Source: Nostoc sp. PCC 7524
Lineage (GTDB): Bacteria; Cyanobacteriota; Cyanobacteriia; Cyanobacteriales; Nostocaceae
Reading direction: 5' to 3'
DNA length: 64,000 bases
Assembly: GCF_000316645.1 (NCBI RefSeq)
Contig: NC_019684.1
Coordinates: 3,873,501-3,937,500, forward strand
Positions 1 to 8,472 of this stretch are shown here, piece by piece (within the stretch, counting starts at the first letter, position 1; each line of letters starts with the position of its first letter). The notes under the pieces were generated by a model. It did no database searches. It saw nothing but the letters and a program-made list of their open reading frames with translations, and had not been told where the DNA came from. A program made the translations under genes and the position numbers.

Positions 1-948
1 AATAATTCCTTAGATCAACCTAACAGAGATGATTATATTTATGCTATTGAGAATAGCTTTGATTCAGAGGATGGTTGGAACCAAGGATTCCTGATTGCTC
101 CCGAAGCTTTCCAGAACTTATTTACTCAAAGCGATCGCATTGCGGTGGGTTCTGCAATGGAAGCTTTAGCTAGTGACCCTCTATTTGATTGGGTTGCTTT
201 AGTTGATTGTGGTACTGGTAGGACTAGAACCCAAGCACAAGCTGAAGGATTACTTTATATCTCTCCTCAAGGTCATACAGGATTCTACTATCCTTATGTA
301 ATTGATTTAGAAGGTAATTTAGTTCCACCTTCTGCGGGTGTTGCTGGTATAGCTACTCGTAGATTTAAGGAAGAAGGATTCCAACAACCTCCTGCTGGGT
401 CTAAATTTCCTATGCTAGGAGTTACTGATGTAGTTACTAAGGTTAGCACACAAGAGCAAGAAGAACTCAACCCTCTAGGAATTAACATCATTCGTAACCT
501 GAGAAATAAGGGTGTAGTCGTTTGGGCAATGAGAACTCGCTCTAATAATGAGTTTTATACTTTCCTACACACTAGGGTCATTATGAACGTTCTAAATGGA
601 ACACTTCGTAGTGGGTTTGATAATGATTTATTCTCCGCAATTGATGGCCAAGGGTCACTGTTAAATGCCATCTCCCTAACTGCTAGTGCTGTATGTTCTC
701 GTCTATGGAGAGGTAAGGCTCTGTTTGGAGCTACTGAAGCTGAAGCATTTGAGGTTAAGTGTGACTTCGAGAATAACCCTCCAGAGGAATTAGAGAGAGG
801 AAATGTAATCTTAGAGGTTTATGCTGTACCTGCTCCTGCAATGGAGAAATTACTAATTAACACAATCAGAGTTTCTATTGGTACTTTACCACTTAATCAA
901 AATCAAGTAGAAGCTCAATTAATACAATCAGCTACTACTACCATTTAA
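1..948 (+). CDS. Contractile tail sheath protein (5' end outside window)
   Basis: The frame is open to base 1, so the true start lies upstream; the GTG at 145 is internal. The visible 315 residues carry the C-terminal half of a phage tail sheath: the segment GINIIRNLRNKGVVVWAMRT, then a tube-facing region and the end ...NVILEVYAVPAPAMEKLLI. Sheath subunits polymerise around the tail tube and contract to drive it through the host envelope. The gene lies 21 bp before the tube gene, the usual sheath-tube order of myoviruses and contractile injection systems. Family assignment is by pattern recognition of the C-terminal domain. Confidence 0.88.
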   Translation, partial: NNSLDQPNRDDYIYAIENSFDSEDGWNQGFLIAPEAFQNLFTQSDRIAVGSAMEALASDPLFDWVALVDCGTGRTRTQAQAEGLLYISPQGHTGFYYPYVIDLEGNLVPPSAGVAGIATRRFKEEGFQQPPAGSKFPMLGVTDVVTKVSTQEQEELNPLGINIIRNLRNKGVVVWAMRTRSNNEFYTFLHTRVIMNVLNGTLRSGFDNDLFSAIDGQGSLLNAISLTASAVCSRLWRGKALFGATEAEAFEVKCDFENNPPEELERGNVILEVYAVPAPAMEKLLINTIRVSIGTLPLNQNQVEAQLIQSATTTI

Positions 949-969
949 TTAAATATTAGGAATATATAG

Positions 970-1431
970 ATGAGATTACAGGACATTAACCCTCAAAGTA
1001 ACAGTGATTATCATATTACTATAGAGGGTCTTAATAATATTTACTGGACTCAATTCTCAGGAATTAAAGTTAATTACAGTAGACCTAAATATAATGACGG
1101 ACTTTCTAATGTAATGCGTAGTGCTGATGGAGGTACTAAAGAATATGAAGTAGTTACCATCTCTAAACCCTACGACCCTGAGAAAGACCAACCTGCCCTT
1201 GATTTTATTAAACAGAGGGAAGATGGTTCTCCTTTCAATATGAGATTACGTCCAGTTAGAAGAGTAACCAATGCCCAAGGTACTAATACTTTTAGAGGTA
1301 ATAAAGCTTGGGATTTATTTGGATGTAGAATTTCTAGCTGGTCTTGCCCAGGTAATGTTGACACTTCTGATGGTAGTCAAACTTCTACCTTAGAAATTCA
1401 ATTTACTATAGACAGTGCAGAATTTAAATAA
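970..1431 (+). CDS. Tail tube protein (gp19-like)
   Basis: This 153-residue protein is the size of T4 gp19-type tail tube proteins. It opens with the segment YHITIEGLNNIYWTQFSGIK, ends in a beta-rich LEIQFTIDSAEF, and has the central loop YEVVTISKPYDPEKD..LDFIKQ seen in this family. It forms the inner tube through which DNA passes. It sits directly after the sheath and before the chaperone frames. There is no sign of truncation. Function is inferred from family resemblance plus position. Confidence 0.88.
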   Translation: MRLQDINPQSNSDYHITIEGLNNIYWTQFSGIKVNYSRPKYNDGLSNVMRSADGGTKEYEVVTISKPYDPEKDQPALDFIKQREDGSPFNMRLRPVRRVTNAQGTNTFRGNKAWDLFGCRISSWSCPGNVDTSDGSQTSTLEIQFTIDSAEFK

Positions 1432-1443
1432 TAGGTGATATTT

Positions 1444-1857
1444 ATGGCTAGAAAAGTAGTAATGGAAGAGATGAAGCAGATATCATCTGAACATACCAAC
1501 AGCTTGGTTAGTGAAGGTAATAATAATGAATTCCAGGTAGAGTTTAATCAAGAAGAGGGAATAGTTAGGTTTCAATTAACTGATGGTACTCTTATTCAAT
1601 TAAACTCTCCTAAAGCTAAACAATTTCTCTTATTAGATAGTTATCTAAAAGTGGCTGAAGAGGAGTTTAGAACTGAATCTTTTATTGCCTTAAAGCTAGC
1701 TTCCCTTTGCATAACTAAATTTGGAGATAGAGATAAAATCTCCTTTAATGAGCTTTTAGATATATTAGAAATTGAGGATGTAGAGAGGATGGCAGCTAGC
1801 CTAAATTGCTTTCGAGATAAGCTTGAATATTTGGCAAGAAAGTCAGATACTATTTAG
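1444..1857 (+). CDS. Tail assembly chaperone, upstream frame (gpG/E-like)
   Basis: This small acidic protein (137 residues) lies between tube and tape measure, where tailed phages encode tape-measure chaperones. A GTG at 1435 is in frame, but the ATG at 1444 is preceded by AGGTGAT at good spacing, so I take 1444 as the start (MARKVVMEEM...). The rest is beta-rich, then helical (LLLDSYLKVAEEEFRTESFI...). The stop at 1855-1857 lies inside the next frame, which is open from 1805, so a programmed frameshift joining the two is possible. Sequence identity to known chaperones is too weak to recognise; the call rests on position, size and the overlap. Confidence 0.6.
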   Translation: MARKVVMEEMKQISSEHTNSLVSEGNNNEFQVEFNQEEGIVRFQLTDGTLIQLNSPKAKQFLLLDSYLKVAEEEFRTESFIALKLASLCITKFGDRDKISFNELLDILEIEDVERMAASLNCFRDKLEYLARKSDTI

Positions 1858-2080
1858 TATTCAGTCTCAACCAGCATTAACCTGTCAAGAACTACTCCAA
1901 TCCTTAATTCTAGCCTGTGGAGGGAATATAAATCCCTCCTATTTCTATTTATTAGATATGGAAATATCTGAATGTTTGTATCACCTGTATATCTTTATAG
2001 AATTGAGTAAAAGGCAACAACCCTCTTCTGAGAATAAACTACAAGAGTGGGGGATGATGGGAGAAATTGAATTTAAATAA
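1823..2080 (+). CDS. Tail assembly chaperone, downstream frame (possible frameshift product)
   Basis: This 85-codon frame lies +1 (equivalently -2) relative to the upstream chaperone and is open from 1805, overlapping it by about 50 bases. The only early starts are weak (TTG at 1823). Its stop overlaps the tape-measure ATG by one base (taATG at 2078-2082). That architecture matches chaperone pairs in which the second frame is expressed as a C-terminal extension of the first by ribosomal frameshifting. I see no canonical slippery heptamer; Mu-like phages are known to use a -2 shift. Independent initiation, at the TTG or the ATG near 1959, cannot be excluded. Confidence 0.5.
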   Translation: MNIWQESQILFSIQSQPALTCQELLQSLILACGGNINPSYFYLLDMEISECLYHLYIFIELSKRQQPSSENKLQEWGMMGEIEFK

Positions 2081-4098
2081 TGAACAGCAATAATGTAATT
2101 ATCACCCTCCAAGCCAACGACCAAGCCAGTGTAGTTATTAGAAGATTATCTTCTCAGTTAGATGGTGGTTTAACGAGGTCATTAGGTAGAGCTACATTAG
2201 GGGCTAACCTAATGACTCAAGCAATCACAGCAGGTTTACAGGCTGTCGGGAATATAGCTTCTAGATCTGTCTCTTTATTTAGGGAGGCAGCTACTACCCA
2301 AACCAGTATTATAGCTACTGCTGGTAATGTTATGAGGCTGGCTGGATTTAACTTCAGACAAGCTACTGCTTTTGTAGAAGATTTTCAGACTGAGATGGCT
2401 AGAGTAGCAGCATCTCTCCCAGGGATGGCATCTGATTTTACAACCTTTGGTAGAGGAATAATAGATGATGTTATCCCTGCTTTTGTAGGTTTAGATGGTA
2501 GATTAGACTCAATTGAAAGGAGAGCGGCTCTTGATAGATTAGGTGAATTATCTAAGTTTGGTACTTTATTGGGGCAAACTGCTGGTATAGATTCAACTAG
2601 GGCATCCACTCAAGCTGCTTTATTTTTATCTGGCTCTAGAACCCTTAATGAATTAAAACAATTAGATTTATTTGAAAAGAATACTACATTTAGAAATGAA
2701 GTTGAGAGGTTATTAGGGGGAAGGGATCTTAGGAGATTATCTGGAGAAGAAAGGCAGAGAATATTTCTACAAGCTGCTAGGTTAGATGAGGAAGTATTAG
2801 AAGCACTCTCGGAATCCGTAGAGGGTGTATTTGGTCTAATTAATGATAGAATCTTCGGACTGGAAACTGGATTCTTCGGTTTTATGAGGGATCTGGATAA
2901 AAATACTGAGGGTAGACAGACCGCTTTAAAATCTATCAATAGAACTCTCCTAGCCGTATTTGGAACTAATGGATTCTTTGATACTTTATACATATCTCTT
3001 AAGAATTTAGGAATCTCTATAAGAGATCCAATGCTAGCTTTAAGTAATGCTGCTGATAGCTTCACTAACACTATCAATTATGTAACAGGAATTCTTAGAG
3101 ACTTTAATGTTAGCAGGAATATTGATTCTTTAAAGGGAAGCTTATTTAATTTCTTTAATAATTTAATTAACTTTGAGGGTTTGGGTGCTTGGTTAGCTGA
3201 GGCTACAAATCAAGGGTTAGATTTCCTAAGTAATTTAGATTGGAGTTCAATACTTGGTTTTGTAGGGGTTAAATTAGCTGAGATATTTAATGAAATATTT
3301 AGATTCATAATCAAGCTAGATTTCACTAAAATATTAGATTTAATTATTAAGATTTTAGGAGGCTTGTTTATTGGTCTAGGTAAATTTCTCTCTACTATTG
3401 ATTGGGGAGCGTTACTTTTAGCTTTAGGTAAATTATTAGGATATGCTTTATTAGGGGCTGTTGGAGCAGTATTATCTATTTTGGTAGCTCCAGTAGTAGC
3501 TAGTATAGGAACCCTAGGGTTAGCGATCGCAGGAGCGATAATTGGATTATTAACTATAGTAGCGGCACATTGGGATAAAATTGGTATAAATATAAGAAGA
3601 ATCCTTGGCAATTTAGTTGAAAGGTTTAGAAATCTACAGACAAATATACAAGGGATATGGAATACAGTAGTTGATTCCGTCACCAGTTTCTTCCATAAAT
3701 TAGTAGATTGGTTCCAAGATTTAATATCAAAGATACCTGGATTTAACTTAAGAGTTAATGAAGGTTTAAGCTCTGGGATTATTAATAATATTCCTCAATC
3801 TGTACCTAACTCAGCAGGTGGTAGATTAGATGGATTAATTGCGGCTGCTATTAGGGAAACTAAAGCAGCCCCTCCTGGTTCTGGATTAGTAGTAGCTAAC
3901 ACTTCAGAAGCCATCCTTAATCGCAAACAGCAAGCTGCCTTACTTAATAACATTGGTAGCAGGGGAGGGATTAATATCAACTCTCTTATAATCAATACTA
4001 AAGCTCAAGATGCTAGAGGAATCGCTAAAGATATCATGAGAGCTATTGCAGATGAATATAGAAATTACTCTCAGAATAATCTAGCGATTGCATTCTAA
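2080..4098 (+). CDS. Tail tape measure protein
   Basis: The protein has 672 residues. The N-terminus (ITLQANDQASVVIRRLSSQL...) and small-residue helices match tape measure proteins. The centre (about 360-520) has long hydrophobic runs such as the glycine/alanine/leucine stretch near residues 440-495, typical of the membrane-inserting part. The C-terminus has a RLDGLIAAAIRETK...GLVVANTSEAILNRKQ segment common in tape measures. Tape measures set tail length; at roughly 0.15 nm per residue this suggests a tail near 100 nm (inference). It overlaps the chaperone frame by 1 base and is followed by a strong terminator at 4114. Confidence 0.85.
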   Translation: MNSNNVIITLQANDQASVVIRRLSSQLDGGLTRSLGRATLGANLMTQAITAGLQAVGNIASRSVSLFREAATTQTSIIATAGNVMRLAGFNFRQATAFVEDFQTEMARVAASLPGMASDFTTFGRGIIDDVIPAFVGLDGRLDSIERRAALDRLGELSKFGTLLGQTAGIDSTRASTQAALFLSGSRTLNELKQLDLFEKNTTFRNEVERLLGGRDLRRLSGEERQRIFLQAARLDEEVLEALSESVEGVFGLINDRIFGLETGFFGFMRDLDKNTEGRQTALKSINRTLLAVFGTNGFFDTLYISLKNLGISIRDPMLALSNAADSFTNTINYVTGILRDFNVSRNIDSLKGSLFNFFNNLINFEGLGAWLAEATNQGLDFLSNLDWSSILGFVGVKLAEIFNEIFRFIIKLDFTKILDLIIKILGGLFIGLGKFLSTIDWGALLLALGKLLGYALLGAVGAVLSILVAPVVASIGTLGLAIAGAIIGLLTIVAAHWDKIGINIRRILGNLVERFRNLQTNIQGIWNTVVDSVTSFFHKLVDWFQDLISKIPGFNLRVNEGLSSGIINNIPQSVPNSAGGRLDGLIAAAIRETKAAPPGSGLVVANTSEAILNRKQQAALLNNIGSRGGININSLIINTKAQDARGIAKDIMRAIADEYRNYSQNNLAIAF

Positions 4099-4113
4099 AT
4101 TTAAATGATTCAT

Positions 4114-4147
4114 TCCCCTATTGATTAATCAGTAGGGGATTATTTTT
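4114..4147 (+). terminator. Rho-independent terminator after tape measure
   Basis: A 13-bp stem (4114-4126 pairing with 4127-4139, one G:T pair, almost no loop) is followed by TTATTTTT. It lies 15 bases after the tape-measure stop and 24 bases before the next start. It may separate sheath-to-tape-measure transcription from the baseplate genes. Confidence 0.8.
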
Positions 4148-4162
4148 ATATGTATGTAAATT

Positions 4163-4951
4163 ATGGTTAATCAAGCTGTTCTTAATGGACTAAATCCAGC
4201 TAGGAAGGTAGCTGATGTTTATGCCTACTTAATAGATGATTTAAATAAAACAGTCTTTGTCTTTCTATATAATCCTGAAGAAAAAAGATTCTCTAGACAG
4301 TCAATATATAACGAAGGGATTACTGCCCTTACCTCAACTCCTTCTCAACAATATAACTACACTACAGGCAGAACTCTTAATCTATCTAACCTTTTATTAG
4401 AAAGTTATTCTAGCGGTAAGACTTGTAAGTTATTACTAGATAGACTACAAGCCTTAATGGTAGCTAATCCTAGTAATCGTAAGTTTAATCTTTCTCCAGT
4501 CTACTTTAAATGGGGTGCTGATACCTTTGGTCCTGCTGTTATAACTGACCTTAATTGGAATGAAACTAGCTGGCTAAATGGTCAGGTAGCTTCAGCTAGA
4601 GTTAACCTAACCTTATTAGAAATACCTCCTAGTCAACTACCCAATAAAGCCTTAATAGAAAGCTCCGATAATCGTCAACAAGCTGCCCAAAATACTTCAA
4701 AGGTAGTAACAGATAGACAGAAGCAAGATGCCACCTCTAAGACTAGAGCATGGCTAAATCAGAACGTTAAAAAGATGTCTATTTCTACAGGTAATTTAGT
4801 TAGATCAAATAAATATAAATTAAATATTTCTTCTCAAGGTGTAATCACTTTATTAGATTCCAAAAGTAAGTTAATAGGAACAGTAGGAACCTATAAGGAT
4901 GGGAAGATTGATCATACTAAAGAGGATATTGCATTCGAGAATAGGATTTAA
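4163..4951 (+). CDS. CIS-tube-domain baseplate/tube initiation protein
   Basis: This 262-residue protein resembles the CIS-tube family (Afp7/PVC-type and related phage proteins). It has the early segment VFVFLYNPEEKRFSRQSI, then LSNLLLESYSS..CKLLLDRLQAL, then FNLSPVYFKWG..TFGPAVITDLN and ARVNLTLLEI, the order typical of the family's N-terminal domain. The family joins the tube's first ring to the baseplate hub. The last 80 residues look like a separate linker and do not contain a LysM; the LysM is in the next gene, 3 bases downstream. That suggests the usual CIS-tube + LysM arrangement is split over two genes here. Confidence 0.65.
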   Translation: MVNQAVLNGLNPARKVADVYAYLIDDLNKTVFVFLYNPEEKRFSRQSIYNEGITALTSTPSQQYNYTTGRTLNLSNLLLESYSSGKTCKLLLDRLQALMVANPSNRKFNLSPVYFKWGADTFGPAVITDLNWNETSWLNGQVASARVNLTLLEIPPSQLPNKALIESSDNRQQAAQNTSKVVTDRQKQDATSKTRAWLNQNVKKMSISTGNLVRSNKYKLNISSQGVITLLDSKSKLIGTVGTYKDGKIDHTKEDIAFENRI

Positions 4952-4954
4952 GAA

Positions 4955-5449
4955 ATGAGTACCCAACCTTTAAATTCCTCCGTATTTAGGTCTATTCAGA
5001 TAATGCCCGGAGATTCCCTATCTAGCATTGCTAATGAGATATTAGGAGATGCTTCTTATTGGAGAGAAATAGCCAGTACCAATAATATTGACATATTCAC
5101 AGCTATTGAGATAGGGCAGAACATAACTATACCCTCTAAGGAAGTATTAGAAAGAAGAGCTAGAGATGCTGCTGCTAAAAGAATTCTTAATGTCAACCAA
5201 GACCTTCAGAATAGGATTAAGGAAATAATAAATTCTAGGGAAGCTAAAGTAATTAATAGATTAATGGGATTTGGAGATGAGAATAGGCAGAATTTACTGC
5301 AATCTTTAGATTTATCTCCTCTAGCTAAAGGATTATTAGCTCCTACTAGAAATGAAGAATTATTAGACAGTATTAAGAATAGTCAGTTTGATGACAATAG
5401 TAGCTTTGATCAGCAATATGAATTCAGATTAGTGGAGTGGGTATTATGA
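4955..5449 (+). CDS. LysM-domain baseplate protein
   Basis: This 164-residue protein has a LysM fold at about residues 12-62 (IQIMPGDSLSSIANEILGDA, then the YW..IA..N motif and a G..I.IPS end). In phage baseplates such LysM proteins (T4 gp53-like, P2 gpX-like) bind the hub rather than carry enzymatic activity. The C-terminal two thirds are helical and charged with no recognised domain. Its TGA overlaps the hub ATG (ATGA at 5446-5449), which implies translational coupling with the hub. Confidence 0.72.
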   Translation: MSTQPLNSSVFRSIQIMPGDSLSSIANEILGDASYWREIASTNNIDIFTAIEIGQNITIPSKEVLERRARDAAAKRILNVNQDLQNRIKEIINSREAKVINRLMGFGDENRQNLLQSLDLSPLAKGLLAPTRNEELLDSIKNSQFDDNSSFDQQYEFRLVEWVL

Positions 5450-6891
5450 ATAATATAAACCCATCACAACAATTAATAGCTCCTTACGTTAGGGTAACTA
5501 TAGGCCCACTACAAAATACTAATGGTGATTCCTTCACTATCGGTGATAGTAAATTAATTAATTGTTCAGTTACTTTAGGTGAGGGAGAAGTTCAATCTAG
5601 CTATAGATTCACTGTAAGGGATAAAGATAGAACTTTATTAGACAAATACTTTGGTTATATTGAGAAAGCAGGGGGATTAACTCCTATAGAACCTACCAAT
5701 AACCCCCCAAGAGAAGAGATTACTTCCCCTACTCTCACTCCTCCTGAACCAGACCAGACAAGTAGAGAAATAGGACTACCTGTATTTAATAATGTTCAAG
5801 CTACTACCTACGGGTATGGAGAACCAACTCAAGGAGGACAAATAGGAGCTTATGGAGACAGAATTAATTGGGATGGTATGTATGCGGCTATGTATGACCG
5901 CAAATATAAATATGCCAGGATGAAGGTTACTAACTTAGCTAATGATAAGCAAATAATAGTAAAGATAGTAGATAGAGGGCCTTTTGCGGTTGTTAATGGT
6001 AGAGCAGCTAGACCCCTGAGAGAACACCCTACTAGAAAGATTGATTTAGTCCCCGGAGCTTGGAAAGCTTTAACTGATAATGCCTCACCTGGAGTTATCA
6101 ATGTAAATATCGAATGGCTAGAGGCTGAGACTACTACTGCTAGCTCATCAAATAAGAATAAATCTCTTCAAGAGGTAAATCAAAAAGCCGCTCAGGCCTC
6201 TAAAGGAGCTTCAATCAATAATAATAAAATACTTGATTGGCCCCTTCCTGCTATAGCTGCCACTAAATCTATTATCCTCACTCCTGGTCATATTGCTGAT
6301 GGCAGTAATAGCTCTGGGACTAATGGTACTCATAATTCCTCAGTTACTTATAAAGGGGAGACCCGGACTCTAGAATTTGTAGCTAATGATATCACAGTAG
6401 AAGTATTTAGAATTGAATTACAGAAAGCTGGTTATAACGTTATAAATGCTCCTACTCCCCCTACTGAAAGAAGTGATGCTGCCCGTAGAGCTTATTTAGA
6501 TCAAGTCAAAGAGTTAAAAGAGAGGAATAATGCTTACGCTCTAGAAATACACTTTGATAGCCCTAATGGAAGACCAGGGATTATTGCTGGAGCTAAATAT
6601 GAACCTAGTGGTAAATATCTCAGCATAATGGATGTAGCCCTAGCTAAAGAGTTTGGAGCATTCCCTTTCAACCATAGAGATAGCTTAAGTGCGCCCAGTA
6701 GAGGAATCACTATATTAGAAGTATCTCCTCTAAATAGCACATTAACCAACATAACCCTTAATGCTGTTAATAGCGGTAACTACCAACCCCTTAGAGATGT
6801 TCTACTCCCTTTTGCTCAGAGGGCAGTAAAAGCACTCAACACGGTAGCACCTGGAGCTAATACTGCCTCGAATGGCACTAAGAAAAGCTAG
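5446..6891 (+). CDS. Baseplate hub, N-terminal fragment with RlpA-like and amidase_3 domains (split by IS)
   Basis: I use the ATG at 5446, preceded by GGAGTGG and overlapping the previous stop. Residues 1-85 look like the first barrel of a gp27/gpD/VgrG-type hub. A Pro-rich linker follows. Residues 112-225 form an RlpA-like double-psi barrel (VTNLANDKQIIVKIVDRGPF, with the Asp of DRGP near 176). Residues 275-460 are an N-acetylmuramoyl-L-alanine amidase_3 domain with plausible zinc/catalytic residues His282, Glu310, His369 and Glu425. Codons 6859-6869 are the left target duplication; the last codons and the TAG at 6889 come from the inserted IS. Excising the IS plus one duplication copy rejoins this frame to 8464-9942. 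Confidence 0.8.
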   Translation: MNNINPSQQLIAPYVRVTIGPLQNTNGDSFTIGDSKLINCSVTLGEGEVQSSYRFTVRDKDRTLLDKYFGYIEKAGGLTPIEPTNNPPREEITSPTLTPPEPDQTSREIGLPVFNNVQATTYGYGEPTQGGQIGAYGDRINWDGMYAAMYDRKYKYARMKVTNLANDKQIIVKIVDRGPFAVVNGRAARPLREHPTRKIDLVPGAWKALTDNASPGVINVNIEWLEAETTTASSSNKNKSLQEVNQKAAQASKGASINNNKILDWPLPAIAATKSIILTPGHIADGSNSSGTNGTHNSSVTYKGETRTLEFVANDITVEVFRIELQKAGYNVINAPTPPTERSDAARRAYLDQVKELKERNNAYALEIHFDSPNGRPGIIAGAKYEPSGKYLSIMDVALAKEFGAFPFNHRDSLSAPSRGITILEVSPLNSTLTNITLNAVNSGNYQPLRDVLLPFAQRAVKALNTVAPGANTASNGTKKS

Positions 6892-8472
6892 AAGCCATAC
6901 ATTTCAGGGGCTACAGCTTTTAATGCCCATTTAGCAGTAATAGCCTGAGTCAGGCGATCGCTCTGAGAAAGATGATGTATGGTTGGCCAAAAATTTTTGT
7001 CGGTAGAAAAAGCTTGCTCGCTCATGAAATACTTTTTGAAGACGAGCAAGCCAAGATCATAAACACTACTGTGACACTACGAGTACAAATTCTCAAGGAT
7101 AAATTTAGCCAAAGTTTAGGGCTACCCTTTAAAGAACTATTGCCAGAATCGGCAATTAGACAAGCAATATCTGAATTAAATATTAAATACAAAAAGCGAT
7201 TATTTGACCCGCTAATAACGTTGTGGGCATTTTTATCTCAGGTTTTGGATACTGATAAAACTTGTCATAACGCTGTAAGTAAAATAATTGCACATTTGGC
7301 AGAATCAGAAGTAGAAATTCCTTCAACAGATACAAGTGCTTATTGTCAAGCTAGGGCAAGGTTGCCAGAAAAATTATTAGAAAAACTTTTTAATTTCTCT
7401 GCACAAAGCTTAGAAGAGAAAGTGAACCAAGAAAATTTATGGTGTGGTCGAAATGTGAAAGTAATAGATGGCTCAACTGTATCTATGCCTGACACACAAG
7501 AAAACCAAAAAGAATATCCTCAACCTAGCACTCAACAAGAAGGATGTGGGTTCCCAATTGCCAAAATCGGGGTAATATTCAGTTTAGTTACTGGAGCCGC
7601 TGTTGCACTGTGCATAGACGTTTTGAACACTCATGATATTAAATTAGCGAGAAAAATGTACAGTTTTCTCAAACCAAATGATGTACTTTTAGGGGATAGA
7701 GCTTTTTGTGCTTACGCCGATATCGTTTCTATTACCAAACTTGGCTGTGATGCTGTATTTCGCAAGCATCAATCTCGGACAACAACCATGCGAAAAGGCA
7801 AAATTGTTGGCGATTGTGACAAGTTAGTTACTTGGCATAAGCCTAAAAGTTGTCCAAAAGGATTGAATAAAGATGAATTTAATGCTCTACCTCAAACCAT
7901 AACTTTGCGAGAGATTTACTATTACATCGTTATTCCTGGTTTTCGCACTCAACGAGTTAGCTTGATTACTACTCTTTTAGATAAAGCAACTTATTCTACT
8001 CTAGAAGTTGTTGGACTTTATGGTAAACGTTGGGATGTTGAATTGGATTTGAGACATCTGAAAACCACATTAGGGATGGATGTTCTACGGTGTAAAACTC
8101 CTTCTATGATCCGCAAAGAAATTCATGTTTATTTACTCGCTTACAATCTACTTCGTAGCTTAATGTGGCAGGCTGGAACTACTTATAATACTCCTCCCTT
8201 ACGCTTATCGCTACAAGGTACTCGCCATCATTTAATTAACTTTCTTCCCAAATTATTAGCTGCTCATTCAACAAAACGTCTTCAAATTTATCGTACTTTA
8301 CTCAAAGTTATTCCTCACAAGGCTGTTCCCTACCGCCCAGGTCGTAGTGAACCACGAGTTCGTAAACGTCGCCCCAAAATTTACCCCTTGATGACCAAAC
8401 CCCGGCATGAATTACGTAAACAATTGCAAACTGCTTAATTGATCAGCGTTTCGGCTTTTCTTAGTGCCATTC
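6870..8472 (+). mobile_element. Complete IS4-family insertion sequence (1603 bp)
   Basis: The left end GAATGGCACTAAGAAAAGC (6870-6888) is repeated perfectly as its reverse complement at 8454-8472, giving 19-bp terminal inverted repeats. The element is flanked by the direct repeat AATACTGCCTC at 6859-6869 and 8473-8483, an 11-bp target duplication, which fits the 10-13 bp typical of IS4 elements. One transposase gene fills the interior. Intact ends, an intact gene and an exact target duplication indicate a recent insertion. A HIP1 octamer sits inside the element at about 6954. Confidence 0.96.
6972..8438 (+). CDS. IS4-family DDE transposase
   Basis: This 488-residue transposase has catalytic Asp candidates in the segments VIDGSTVSMPDT (D1) and LLGDRAFC (D2). 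The IS4 signature Y-x2-R-x3-E-x6-K is exact in YGKRWDVELDLRHLK and supplies the catalytic Glu. The N-terminal DNA-binding part and basic C-terminus (EPRVRKRRPK) are intact, so it is probably functional. ATG at 6972 or 6975 are adjacent options. Codon use and base composition are closer to the host chromosome than to the AT-rich tail genes around it. Confidence 0.95.
   Translation: MMYGWPKIFVGRKSLLAHEILFEDEQAKIINTTVTLRVQILKDKFSQSLGLPFKELLPESAIRQAISELNIKYKKRLFDPLITLWAFLSQVLDTDKTCHNAVSKIIAHLAESEVEIPSTDTSAYCQARARLPEKLLEKLFNFSAQSLEEKVNQENLWCGRNVKVIDGSTVSMPDTQENQKEYPQPSTQQEGCGFPIAKIGVIFSLVTGAAVALCIDVLNTHDIKLARKMYSFLKPNDVLLGDRAFCAYADIVSITKLGCDAVFRKHQSRTTTMRKGKIVGDCDKLVTWHKPKSCPKGLNKDEFNALPQTITLREIYYYIVIPGFRTQRVSLITTLLDKATYSTLEVVGLYGKRWDVELDLRHLKTTLGMDVLRCKTPSMIRKEIHVYLLAYNLLRSLMWQAGTTYNTPPLRLSLQGTRHHLINFLPKLLAAHSTKRLQIYRTLLKVIPHKAVPYRPGRSEPRVRKRRPKIYPLMTKPRHELRKQLQTA

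Noticed and set aside
1805..1857. Canonical -1 programmed frameshift for tail chaperones
   Set aside because: The downstream frame is +1/-2 relative to the upstream one, so a -1 shift would not enter it.
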